Program-made: the position numbers and the translations under genes
Assembly (NCBI GenBank): GCA_045658005.1
Contig: JAZOUD010000122.1
Coordinates: 1 to 64,000, forward strand
Source of the DNA: UBA2862 sp045658005
Lineage (GTDB): Bacteria; Bacillota; Clostridia; Christensenellales; Aristaeellaceae
Direction: 5' to 3'
Length of the DNA stretch: 64,000 nt
The notes under the pieces: generated by a model
Database searches by the model: none
The model's input: only the letters and a program-made list of their open reading frames with translations
Told to the model about the DNA's origin: nothing
Shown here: positions 9,296-18,205 of the stretch, piece by piece
How positions within the stretch are numbered: the stretch's first letter is position 1
How the letters are laid out: each line of letters starts with the position of its first letter

Positions 9296-12031
9296 ATGTT
9301 CAAGAGCGACAAGCTGTATTTGACGGACCTGACCGTCGACCACCTGTCCGACCCCATCGGCATCGACGATGCCACGCCCTGCTTCGCCTGGAAGCTGAAC
9401 AGCGACAGGAACGATACCGTCCAGGCTGCCTATCGCCTGATCCTGGGGGACGACGCCGGGACAGTCGCGGATACCGGCGCGGTGGCCTCTGACCGGAGCA
9501 TCGAGGTGACCGTGCCAGGCTTCACCGCCGCGCCGATGACCCGCTACCGGGTGAGCGTCAGCGTCACGGACAACTTTGGCAGGACCGCGACCCTCGGGGG
9601 CCGCTTCGAGACCGGGCGCATGGGCGTGCCCTTTTCGAGCGCCTGGGCGGAGCCGGTCCAGCAGCCCACGCCCTCCTCGATGGACGCGGCGCGCGATGGC
9701 GACACCTACGATGCCATGGAGCTGGACGAAGACGGGAACCGCACCTTTGGCGAGTTCCGGCCCGCCCAGTACATCCGCATCCCCTTCCGCGCGGGCAGGG
9801 GCGTTGCGCGCGCCCGAATCTACGCCACCGCCCACGGCCTGTACCGGCTGACGGTGAACGGGGCCTGCCCGGACGGGCGGCTGTTCGCCCCGGAGAACAC
9901 CGCCTATAACAAGCTGCTGCTTTATCAGACCTACGACGTCACCGACCTCGTCCGCAGGGGCGAAAACGTCATCGGCGCGGTGCTGGCGGACGGCTGGTGG
10001 GCGGGCCGCGTGGGCACCACCGGCGACTGCTGCCAGTACGGCGACACCACGGCGCTGCTGCTGGACGCGGTCATCGAATACACCGACGGCACCTGCCAGA
10101 CCGTCACCGGCGACAGCGGCGTCAGCCACACCGGGCCCATCGTGTTCTCCGACCTGTTCGTGGGGGAGAAGTACGACGCCCGGCTGGAGATGCCCGGCTG
10201 GGACGCCCCCGGCTTCGACGACGGGGACTGGACGCCGGTGCAGCGGAAGGACTACGACAGGGACCACCTGAAGGGCCAGGGCGACGCCCCGGTGCGCACG
10301 CTTCCGGCGTTCAGGCCCGCCGCGATACTTACTGCGCCGAATGGGGACACCCTACTGGACGCGGGGCAGAACCTCGCCGGCTTCACCCGGTTTACCGTCA
10401 CCGCCCCCGAGGGCACTGAGATCCGCCTGGAGCACTTCGAGCAGGTGGACCGGGACGGCAATTATTTCAACAGCATCCTCAACAACAACAAGGAGCAGAC
10501 CGAGGTCTACATCTGCCGGGAGGGCGCCCAGACCTACCAGCCCAGCTTCACCTACCACGGCTTCCGCTATGTGCGCGTCACTGGCTGGCCGGGCGTGCCC
10601 ACCGTCGACGACTTCCGGGTGATCCCCTGCGCCAGCGAAATGAGGGACATCGGCAGCTTTGCCACCTCCGACCCCCGGCTCAATCAGCTGCAGAGCAACA
10701 TCTGGTGGAGCCAGGTCTCAAATACCGTGTCCATCCCCACCGATTGCCCCCAGCGGGAGAAGGCGGGCTGGACGGGGGACATCATGGCCTACGCCCCTAC
10801 GCTGTGCTTCAACCGGGACGCCAACGCCTTCCTGGGCGCGTGGATGGACAGCGTCCGTGCCGAGCAGTTGCCCAACGGCGCGGTGCCGATGATCGTGCCC
10901 TACCTGAAGGCCTACGCCACCTTCCTGCGGGACAACCTTGGCGCGGACACCAGCTGCGGCTGGGGCGACGCGGTCATCATCGTGCCCTACAGGGTCTACC
11001 AGGCCTACGGCAACCGGCGCATACTGGAGGACAACTACGAGGCCATGACCCGGTGGATGGCCTACATCGACGACCGCGCGAAGAACCACCACCCGGAGGG
11101 GTACGCGGGCTGGGACGAGGCGCGCAGGGCCCGCAGCCGCTGGCTCTGGAACACCGACTTCCACTTCGGCGACTGGCTGATCCCCTCCATCGTGCTGGGC
11201 AACCCGGACGCCTTCGCCATGAACCGGACCGCCTACGCCACCATGGGCGTCGTCGCCCCGGCCTACTACGCCTTCAGCGCGAAGAGCATGTCCGAAATCG
11301 CCGCCATACTGGGCAGGGACGACGACGCCAGGCGCTATGCCCAGCTGTATCAGGACATCCGCGAGGCGTTCATCGCGGAGTACGTCCACGCGGACGGCAC
11401 TATGGACGCGGATTTCCAGGGCATCTACGTCATCGCCCTGCAGATGGACCTGGTGCCCCGGGAGATTCGCCCGAGGATGGTGGAGCACCTGTGCCGGATG
11501 ATCCACGACAACGGCGACAAGCTGGACACCGGCTTTTTGAGCGTGCTGTTCCTGATGGACGTGCTCTGCGACAACGGACGGGCGGACGTGGCCTACAGGC
11601 TGCTGTTCCAGGAGGGCTGCCCGGGCTGGCTCTACGAGGTCAGGGCCGGGGCCACAACGCTGTGGGAGAGCTGGGGCGCGATCTCTGAGGACGGCTCCGT
11701 CAGCACCTACAGCTACAACCACTACGCCTTCGGCTGCGTGGGCGAATGGATGTACAGGCACATCGGGGGCCTGCAGCTCGTCGAGCCCGGCTACAGGCGC
11801 TTTCGCGTGAAGCCGTCCTTCGTGCCGGGGCTGACCTCCGCCGCCGTCAGCGAGGAGACCCCCTACGGCAGGGCGGCGGTTGAATGGCGCGCGGTGGGGG
11901 AAAGGGTGCTGGTCCACGCGGAGGTCCCGGCCAACGCCCGGGCCGACGTCGAGCTGCCGGGCATGGCGACTATGACCGTGGGCAGCGGCAGCTACGACTG
12001 GCTGGTTCCCAGGGAGGGCGGTCGAGGGTGA
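9296..12031 (+). CDS. GH78 alpha-L-rhamnosidase
   Basis: The start is the ATG at 9296 with GGAG eight bases upstream, giving 911 residues without a signal peptide, so the enzyme is probably cytoplasmic. The amino terminus (LTVDHLSDPIGIDDATPCFAW) is the Ig-like domain of bacterial rhamnosidases, followed by a beta-sandwich. The (alpha/alpha)6 catalytic barrel starts near residue 470 and contains the hallmark DCPQREKAGWTGD near 482-494, where the catalytic acid sits. WNTDFHFGDW (about 617) and the carboxy-terminal beta domain follow. It would remove terminal alpha-rhamnose from plant glycosides or oligosaccharides taken into the cell. Confidence 0.9.
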   Translation: MFKSDKLYLTDLTVDHLSDPIGIDDATPCFAWKLNSDRNDTVQAAYRLILGDDAGTVADTGAVASDRSIEVTVPGFTAAPMTRYRVSVSVTDNFGRTATLGGRFETGRMGVPFSSAWAEPVQQPTPSSMDAARDGDTYDAMELDEDGNRTFGEFRPAQYIRIPFRAGRGVARARIYATAHGLYRLTVNGACPDGRLFAPENTAYNKLLLYQTYDVTDLVRRGENVIGAVLADGWWAGRVGTTGDCCQYGDTTALLLDAVIEYTDGTCQTVTGDSGVSHTGPIVFSDLFVGEKYDARLEMPGWDAPGFDDGDWTPVQRKDYDRDHLKGQGDAPVRTLPAFRPAAILTAPNGDTLLDAGQNLAGFTRFTVTAPEGTEIRLEHFEQVDRDGNYFNSILNNNKEQTEVYICREGAQTYQPSFTYHGFRYVRVTGWPGVPTVDDFRVIPCASEMRDIGSFATSDPRLNQLQSNIWWSQVSNTVSIPTDCPQREKAGWTGDIMAYAPTLCFNRDANAFLGAWMDSVRAEQLPNGAVPMIVPYLKAYATFLRDNLGADTSCGWGDAVIIVPYRVYQAYGNRRILEDNYEAMTRWMAYIDDRAKNHHPEGYAGWDEARRARSRWLWNTDFHFGDWLIPSIVLGNPDAFAMNRTAYATMGVVAPAYYAFSAKSMSEIAAILGRDDDARRYAQLYQDIREAFIAEYVHADGTMDADFQGIYVIALQMDLVPREIRPRMVEHLCRMIHDNGDKLDTGFLSVLFLMDVLCDNGRADVAYRLLFQEGCPGWLYEVRAGATTLWESWGAISEDGSVSTYSYNHYAFGCVGEWMYRHIGGLQLVEPGYRRFRVKPSFVPGLTSAAVSEETPYGRAAVEWRAVGERVLVHAEVPANARADVELPGMATMTVGSGSYDWLVPREGGRG

Positions 12032-12087
12032 CAGCCCTGAGCTGTGACGTATTATGGGTAGAATATGTGCTTTTTTGCGCAAACCGG

Positions 12088-12116
12088 TTGCATGAATTGG
12101 TTATTTCTGCTATAAT
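12088..12116 (+). promoter_or_regulatory. Sigma-70-type promoter of the EAL gene
   Basis: TTGCAT and a perfect TATAAT are separated by 17 bases, about 46 bp before the chosen start of the membrane phosphodiesterase. Confidence 0.7.
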
Positions 12117-12161
12117 AGATTTAACAAGTATAGCCAATATATTGCAGTGGAGTGCTGTGGC

Positions 12162-14435
12162 ATGGATATCAGGACGCTGTTCTCGCTCGTCTTCGTCGCG
12201 CTGTCCGTGGCGCTTGGGGTGTGCGGGCTGATCGCCTTCCGGTCCAGGAAGCCCATCGGCGTGCCGCTGGGGCGCCTGCTGGTCGCGCTGATCCCGCCGG
12301 TGGCTGGGAATTTCCTGATCATCAGCGCCACCACGAAGCTGCCCGCCACGATAGGCTGCTACCTGTATTACATCGGCATCGACTTTACCGCCTTCAGCCT
12401 GCTGCGCTACACGCTGAGCTATTGCAACATCCCGTGGAAGGCCAACAAGGCCAGGGTGTTCGTGCTGAGCCTGCTGGGGCTGGACGTGTTCCAGCTGCTG
12501 GCCAACATCTTCTTCGGCCACGCCTTCAGCCTGGAGCGCATCGAGCTCTACGGGAAGCCCTATTACCGCATGGTGCCCTATATGCCCCAGAACCTGCACC
12601 GGCTGCTGGTATACGGCGTGCTGGCCGCGGTGCTGGTGATCCTGCTGCTGAAGATGCTGCATTCCTCCCGCATTGCCTCCCGAAGGTACGCGGTGATCTT
12701 CTTTACCCTTCTCGCCGTCATCATCTGGTGTTCATTCTACGTAATCTCCCGCACGCCGCTGGATCGCTCGATGATCGGCTATGCGGCGTTCGGGCTGCTG
12801 GCGTTTTACTTTTCACTCTATTACAAGCCCGTGCGGCTGTTGAACCACATTATGATGGACATATCCGCCGAGCTTCCCGACGCGGTGTTCTTCTTTGACG
12901 ACGTGGGCAGCTGTATCTGGCTGAACAGTGAGGCGCGCCGGCTGCTGGGCGTCGACGGGCAGGACATGGGAGAGGTGGAGGAGAAGCTGAAGCCCTTCAA
13001 CGCGAACGGGGAAGAAACGGACAGCTGGACCTCCAGGCTGGAGCTGGACGGGGAAGGCGGCCGGCGCTACTACGCGCTGGAGAAGCGCACCATCCGGGAT
13101 GCCCGGGGCTACGTGGACGGATCCTTCCTCAGCATCCGCGACGACACCGAGGCCCAGCAGAACCTGATGCGGGAGGCCTATCGGGCGCGGCACGACGAAC
13201 TGACGGGGCTGTATACCCGGCCCTACCTGTATCACTGCATCAAGCAGCGGCTCTCCGGGGCCTCCGGCGAGGCGTTCTGCCTCGTGCTCGTCAATATCAG
13301 CAATTTCAAGCTCATCAACGACGTCTTCGGCGTCAACTTCGGCGACGACGTATTGAAGCGGGTCGCCGACCTGCTTCGCGCGCTCGTGCCGCAGGGCGGC
13401 GTCTATGGCCGGCTCGCGGGGGATACCTTCGGCATCCTCGTGCCCGTGGCGGACTTTGACGCGGAGGCGATCGAAAGGCGTCTGTCCGGCTTTACCGTCG
13501 ATGCCGGCGAGATCGAATACCATGTGCTGATCCACATGGGCGTCTATGAGGTGAAGGACGCTTCGATGGAGGTTTCGGTGATGTTCGACCGGGCGCGGAT
13601 CGCGGCGGCGGGGCTGCGCAACGACTACCACACCCACATCGCCTGGTACGACGACCGGATGCGCGACAACCTGCTCTGGGAGCAGCAGATCACCGGCGAC
13701 CTGAAAAACGCGCTCACCGAGCGGCAGATCGTGCCCTATCTGCAGCCGCTGGTGGACGCGTCCGGGAAGGTGGTCGGCGCGGAGGCGCTGGTCCGCTGGA
13801 ACCATCCGGAATACGGCTTCCTGCCACCGGCGCGGTTCATACCGATCTTCGAGCAGAACGGCATGATCGCGGAGGTGGACCGCTACATGTGGCGCTGCGC
13901 CTGCGAACAGCTGGACCGGTGGCGGGACAACGACCTGTTCATCTCCGTCAATATCTCCCCGAAGGACTTCTACTTCATGGACGTGACCTCGGAGATCCGG
14001 GGACTGGTGAAGGAATACGGCGTCGATTCCGCCCGTCTGCGCCTGGAGATCACCGAGAGCATCATGATCTCCGACGTGGATAACAAGGTGCGCCAGCTGA
14101 CCGACCTGCGCCAGGCGGGCTTTATCGTGGAGATGGACGACTTCGGCAGCGGCTATTCCTCCCTCAACATGCTCAAGAACATGCCCATCGACGTGATCAA
14201 GATCGACATGGTGTTCCTGCGCAGCTCCGAACAGGACGAGAAGTCCAGGATGATACTGCGCAACATCATTCACATGTCCACTGATTTGAACATCGTCCCG
14301 CTGACCGAGGGCGTCGAGACGGAGAAGCAGTACGACGAGCTGTCCCGAATGGGCTGCAAGCTGTTCCAGGGCTACTTCTTCGCCAGGCCCATGACCGTGA
14401 GCGACTTCGAGGCGCACTATATCGACGCGGCGTGA
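12162..14435 (+). CDS. Membrane GGDEF-EAL protein, probable c-di-GMP phosphodiesterase
   Basis: The start is the ATG at 12162 (GGAG nine bases upstream); an in-frame GTG at 12147 is an alternative. The protein has 757 residues. Seven hydrophobic spans fill residues 1-215, like the 7TM sensor region of some histidine kinases, and a PAS-like segment follows. The GGDEF domain reads RLAGDTFGIL (about 418), so it should not synthesise c-di-GMP. The EAL domain keeps EALVRW (about 541), EITES, DDFGSGYSS (about 659) and EGVET, all needed for hydrolysis. The protein is therefore predicted to degrade c-di-GMP in response to a membrane or extracellular cue. The gene ends 6 bp from the convergent response regulator. 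Confidence 0.9.
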   Translation: MDIRTLFSLVFVALSVALGVCGLIAFRSRKPIGVPLGRLLVALIPPVAGNFLIISATTKLPATIGCYLYYIGIDFTAFSLLRYTLSYCNIPWKANKARVFVLSLLGLDVFQLLANIFFGHAFSLERIELYGKPYYRMVPYMPQNLHRLLVYGVLAAVLVILLLKMLHSSRIASRRYAVIFFTLLAVIIWCSFYVISRTPLDRSMIGYAAFGLLAFYFSLYYKPVRLLNHIMMDISAELPDAVFFFDDVGSCIWLNSEARRLLGVDGQDMGEVEEKLKPFNANGEETDSWTSRLELDGEGGRRYYALEKRTIRDARGYVDGSFLSIRDDTEAQQNLMREAYRARHDELTGLYTRPYLYHCIKQRLSGASGEAFCLVLVNISNFKLINDVFGVNFGDDVLKRVADLLRALVPQGGVYGRLAGDTFGILVPVADFDAEAIERRLSGFTVDAGEIEYHVLIHMGVYEVKDASMEVSVMFDRARIAAAGLRNDYHTHIAWYDDRMRDNLLWEQQITGDLKNALTERQIVPYLQPLVDASGKVVGAEALVRWNHPEYGFLPPARFIPIFEQNGMIAEVDRYMWRCACEQLDRWRDNDLFISVNISPKDFYFMDVTSEIRGLVKEYGVDSARLRLEITESIMISDVDNKVRQLTDLRQAGFIVEMDDFGSGYSSLNMLKNMPIDVIKIDMVFLRSSEQDEKSRMILRNIIHMSTDLNIVPLTEGVETEKQYDELSRMGCKLFQGYFFARPMTVSDFEAHYIDAA

Positions 14436-14441
14436 GTGGAG

Positions 14442-15194
14442 TCATTCCCCATGGCTGGCGCTGTCCCGGAATTCGCCGGGCGTCTGGCCGGTCAGCTTCT
14501 TGAAATTCCTTGAAAAATGGCCGAGGTCGCTGTAGCCGCATTGCTCGGCCACCTCGTGGATGCGCAGCCCGGAGCCCGCCAGCAGCTGGCGGGCCTTTTC
14601 AATGCGCATATGGTTCAGGAGGTCCAGGAAGCTCTGGTTCGTGTGCTTGTTGATCAGCTTGGACAGGTGCCACTGGCTGACGTACACCCGGTCGGCCACA
14701 TCTCCCAGGCTCAGCCGATCGGCACAGTGGGCGCGCATGTAGTCCAGCGCCTGGCGCACGATGTAGTTGCCTGCCAGGCCCGCCGGCTCTGTCGGCTCCG
14801 GCGTCTGCGTTTTTGGCAGGGCGTCCAGCCGGGCGATCATCGTGTGGATGGCCTCGTCCAGCTCGTCCATCCTGCTGGGCTTCAACAGGTAGCGGCACAC
14901 GCCCAGGTTCAGCGCGGTCTGGGCGTATTCGAAGTCCCGGAAGGCCGTGAGCACGGTGATCTGAAGGTCGGGGAATTCGCTGCGCAGCGCCGCGACCATC
15001 GTCAGCCCGTCCATGTTGGGCATGCGGATGTCCGTCATCAGTATGTGGGGCTTCACCCGACGCACCAGCTCCAGCCCCTCCCTGCCGTTGGACGCCGTGC
15101 CGCTGACCTCGCAGCCCAGCTTTTCCCAGGGCACGACCCGGGAAAGGCCCACGATAATCATGTGCTCGTCGTCCACCAGTACCACGCGATACAT
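14442..15194 (-). CDS. AraC-type response regulator (YesN-like)
   Basis: The 250-residue frame starts at the ATG at 15194 with AGGGAGGT upstream. A receiver domain (VVLVDDEHMIIVGL, LMTDIRMPNMDG with the phosphorylated Asp, and the Lys in LLKPSRMDEL) is joined to two AraC helix-turn-helix motifs near the end (LSLGDVADRVYVSQWHLSKL and IHEVAEQCGYSDLGHFSRNF). It is the last gene of a tight trio, 5 bp after a solute-binding protein and beyond the YesM kinase. It is the likely transcriptional output for the neighbouring chitobiose transport and phosphorylase genes; that target is inferred from position. Confidence 0.92.
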   Translation of the reverse strand: MYRVVLVDDEHMIIVGLSRVVPWEKLGCEVSGTASNGREGLELVRRVKPHILMTDIRMPNMDGLTMVAALRSEFPDLQITVLTAFRDFEYAQTALNLGVCRYLLKPSRMDELDEAIHTMIARLDALPKTQTPEPTEPAGLAGNYIVRQALDYMRAHCADRLSLGDVADRVYVSQWHLSKLINKHTNQSFLDLLNHMRIEKARQLLAGSGLRIHEVAEQCGYSDLGHFSRNFKKLTGQTPGEFRDSASHGE

Positions 15195-15199
15195 ATTGC

Positions 15200-16393
15200 C
15201 TACCTCCCTGATTCGAACGGTGCAAGCGCCATCACCTGCGCCCAGCATTCCTCCGGGGCCATGTCGCCCACGGCCACCGCTGGAACGCATTCCAGCAGCC
15301 AGCGCTCCCGGGCGTTCTTGTTCATGTCGTCCTGTATCGGGCGAACCATGTCCGAAGTGCGCGCCGCCATGGCGTCGGCGGACTCGGCCAGGGCCCCGGT
15401 GATCTCCTGGGCGGCCAGGCGCTTCAGGTGGTCGGGCCGGGTCAGCCAGCTGAGCAGTGCCACCGCCGCGTCCCTGCGGGTGGGATCGTCCCACACCCGG
15501 CGGGTCAGGTAGAAGCCCATGGACACGCCGCCGATGATGGCGCGGCCCTCGCCGTCCAGCGAAGGCATGGGCATGATGACGGTGGTGTCCATGCTTGTCT
15601 CGGGCAGGGAATTGACGAACCAGCTGCCGTCGATCTGCATGGCGGCCTGCTTCTGCCGGAACAGCTCGCTGGTGACGGCCTCCGAGGTGCTCAGCGCGTT
15701 CTCCGGGAACGCGCCCAGGGTGTACAGGCGGCGGATCAGCGCCATGCCCCTGTGCCAGCTCTCCGGCACCTCGTCGAGGGTCGTTGGCCGCGCCGTGAAT
15801 GCCTCCGGCGTGGAAGCCGCCAGCACCGCGCACTCGGCCAGGTAGTGGGGGATGTCAGACAGGGAGACGGCGATGGGCACGACGCCGGCCGCGTTGAAGA
15901 TGGCGATGGCTACCTCCAGGTGCTCCCAGGTGTCCGGCAGCGGTGCGCCGCATTGCTCAAACAAATCGGTGTTCACGAACAGCCCCTCGAAGTAGGGGCG
16001 CAGCGGTATGGCGTAGACGTTCCCGTCCGCCTCCCGGAGGATGCCTGACTCCGGCAGCGCCAGATCGGGATAAGCCGCGTTGATTTCAGATATGGGCACC
16101 ATCTTGCGCAGGATCGGCGCGGAGTCGGCGCTGCACGCGAAGAAGAACAGTATGTCCGGCTCGTTGCCCGCCGCGAAGTCGCTCAGCACGCTGGCCTTCC
16201 AGCTCTCGTCGCTGGTGCTGGAATTGTCCTCCACCAGGTTGCCGGTCTGGGCCTCGTATTCCCGCAGCAGCTCCACATAGGCCAGCGCCGAGGCGTCGGT
16301 GCCCCCGAAGGCGCTGACCGTGCGCAGGGAGACGGCCCGGGCGGGGAGGGCGAGGCAGAACAGCACAAGTATCAGTGTAAGCGTTTTTTTCAT
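15200..16393 (-). CDS. Extracellular solute-binding protein embedded in a two-component operon
   Basis: This 397-residue protein has a signal peptide (MKKTLTLILVLFCLALPARA) with a signal-peptidase-I type end and no lipobox Cys. The rest matches family 1 sugar-binding proteins: FAAGNEPDILFFFA, YAIPLRPYFEGLFVNTDLFEQ, and QAAMQIDGSWFVNSLP. Its start overlaps the kinase stop by four bases (ATGA), and it ends 5 bp before the response regulator. That coupling suggests a ligand-capturing partner of the sensor kinase rather than a transport protein, since no permease is adjacent within this trio. The role is inferred. Confidence 0.85.
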   Translation of the reverse strand: MKKTLTLILVLFCLALPARAVSLRTVSAFGGTDASALAYVELLREYEAQTGNLVEDNSSTSDESWKASVLSDFAAGNEPDILFFFACSADSAPILRKMVPISEINAAYPDLALPESGILREADGNVYAIPLRPYFEGLFVNTDLFEQCGAPLPDTWEHLEVAIAIFNAAGVVPIAVSLSDIPHYLAECAVLAASTPEAFTARPTTLDEVPESWHRGMALIRRLYTLGAFPENALSTSEAVTSELFRQKQAAMQIDGSWFVNSLPETSMDTTVIMPMPSLDGEGRAIIGGVSMGFYLTRRVWDDPTRRDAAVALLSWLTRPDHLKRLAAQEITGALAESADAMAARTSDMVRPIQDDMNKNARERWLLECVPAVAVGDMAPEECWAQVMALAPFESGR

Positions 16394-18108
16394 CGTTCAT
16401 CCTCCTGCGGCACGTCCAGCGTGACATGGGTGTTGCCGTCGGCGTCGGAGGCCACGGCAATCCCCGCCCTGCCGCCGTAGATCAGGTGCAGGCGGGTACA
16501 GATGTTGGAAAGGCCGATGTGGCTGCCACCCAGGCTGTCGCCCCGCAGGGCGGCATCGATGCGCCTGCGGTCCTCCGGGGAGATGCCCTTGCCGCTGTTG
16601 ACGACCTCCACCCGCAGGCAGGGGCCCATGCGGCGGCAGCACAGCTTAATCGCGCCGCCGCCCTCGGGGGCGATACCGTGCTCCACGGCGTTTTCGATCA
16701 GGGGCTGCAGGGTCAGCACCGGCACCGTGGCGGTGAGCGCGGCGTCGTCGACTTCCATCCGGGTGGCCAGGCGGTCGCCGTAGCTCAGGCCCACGAAGTA
16801 GAAGTAGGCCCTTGCGACCTCCAGCTCCTCCTTCAGCGTCACGATGCGCCGGTCGTTTCTGGACATGCTGGTGTTCAGCAGCACGCTCAGCGATTCCACC
16901 ATCGCCGAGATGGTCTCGGAGCCCTCGATCCGCGCCTCCCAGTTGATGGATTCCAGAGCGTTGTTGATGAAGTGGGGGTTGATGCGGCTCTGCATGGCCT
17001 GTATGCGGGCGTCCCGCAGGGCGATCTGCTCCTTGTAGGTCCTGTCGATCAGCTCCTCCAGCCGCAGGCTCATGCTGGTGAAGGCCTTGCCCAGGCGGCC
17101 CAGCTCGTCGTCCCCGTGCATCGGCACGGTGACGCCCAGCTCCCCGGCCTCGATGCGCCCCGACGCCTCTGCCAGCAGCATGATGGGCCTGGAGATGCGC
17201 CGGTGGACGTACCACATGGTGACGCCCAGCACCGGCACCAGCAGGATCAGCAGCCCCGCCTGCAGCCGTCGGAAGGCGTCGATGCCGCCGTAGAGCCGCC
17301 GCCGGTCCAGCAGCAGGCCGGCGCGCATGGCGTAGTCCCGGCTGTCGCCCACCTGCGCGCAGGCGTACATCCCCACGGACACCGGCGCGATCCGCTCCGG
17401 CTCAACCGCGTCCCAGTCCACCGCCTCGTCCATGCCCGAAGCGCCCGAGAGGTTCACGGCGTCCATGTCGTCCAGCCGCACGTCCAGCCGGGCGTCCCAG
17501 CGCCGGGCGAGATCCAGCAGGGGCCCAAGCAGCTTCTCCCGGTCCAGCCCCAGCACCAGCATGCCGTATGGCTCCATGCGCAGATCCGTCAGGTTGCGCG
17601 CCAGGTACAGGGTGTCGCTGATCTCAACAAACCGGCACTGTGTGTCCAGGGTCGCGCCCAGGCAGAGCACCTCGTCGTGGGCCTCGGCCTGGTAGCGGCT
17701 GGCGGCGTCGGTGCCGGAGCGGTTCACCAGCAGCAGCTGGGGCGCGTCCAGCGTAAACACCGCCGCGAAGGTGACCGCCGGCTCCCGGCTGTATTTCCGC
17801 TCCACATAGCCCCGGGCGGCGCGAAGAAAATCGCCGTCGGTGATGGTCCCGGCGTTGCGCTGGGCGATGGCGCTGTCCAGCTCGCCGTCGTAGGTGGCGG
17901 CGCGGGCCAGCGTGATCACCCGGCTCAGGTTCTGGTCCGTCAGGAGGCGGGAGAATTCCATGTCGCTCAGCAGTGCCGCCTCCGTCTTGGCCTGCTCGTC
18001 CCGGATCATCTTGCCGCCCATGTAGAAGCCCAGCGTCAGGGCCGGCAGCAGGTAGCAGATCAGCATGATCAGCGTCAGCTGGGCGCTGATGGACTTGAGT
18101 ATGCGCAT
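16390..18108 (-). CDS. YesM-family sensor histidine kinase
   Basis: The protein has 572 residues. A first membrane span lies at about 10-30, an extracellular sensory region (30-282) follows, and a second span at 283-300. HAMP (301-355) and the His_kinase domain with RINPHFINNALESI (phosphorylated His near 379) come next. The HATPase_c domain carries LQPLIENAVEHGI (N box) and GSHIGLSNICTRL. This architecture is typical of carbohydrate-responsive YesM kinases paired with AraC-type regulators, as here. It leads the kinase / binding protein / regulator trio and is separated from the phosphohexomutase gene by a palindromic repeat. Confidence 0.92.
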   Translation of the reverse strand: MRILKSISAQLTLIMLICYLLPALTLGFYMGGKMIRDEQAKTEAALLSDMEFSRLLTDQNLSRVITLARAATYDGELDSAIAQRNAGTITDGDFLRAARGYVERKYSREPAVTFAAVFTLDAPQLLLVNRSGTDAASRYQAEAHDEVLCLGATLDTQCRFVEISDTLYLARNLTDLRMEPYGMLVLGLDREKLLGPLLDLARRWDARLDVRLDDMDAVNLSGASGMDEAVDWDAVEPERIAPVSVGMYACAQVGDSRDYAMRAGLLLDRRRLYGGIDAFRRLQAGLLILLVPVLGVTMWYVHRRISRPIMLLAEASGRIEAGELGVTVPMHGDDELGRLGKAFTSMSLRLEELIDRTYKEQIALRDARIQAMQSRINPHFINNALESINWEARIEGSETISAMVESLSVLLNTSMSRNDRRIVTLKEELEVARAYFYFVGLSYGDRLATRMEVDDAALTATVPVLTLQPLIENAVEHGIAPEGGGAIKLCCRRMGPCLRVEVVNSGKGISPEDRRRIDAALRGDSLGGSHIGLSNICTRLHLIYGGRAGIAVASDADGNTHVTLDVPQEDER

Positions 18109-18135
18109 GGCGGTTCACCTCCGGGGAAGGAATTG

Positions 18136-18180
18136 GCAAATACTGATTTATCGAGCTGTGCTCGATGAATCAGTATTTGC
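18136..18180. repeat. Dispersed palindrome, copy 2
   Basis: A 21 bp stem around a 3-base loop (TGT). The arms extend to GCAAATACTGATTTATCGAGC, with one T opposite G that could pair as U-G in RNA. It lies between the phosphohexomutase and YesM kinase genes. Confidence 0.9.
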
Positions 18181-18205
18181 CTGTTAGAACAGCATCTTCC
18201 GCCGC

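Noticed and set aside
12813..14417. Long open frame antisense to the EAL phosphodiesterase
   Set aside because: Low-complexity His/Val/Asp-rich translation, no start signals, and the opposite strand has intact EAL motifs.
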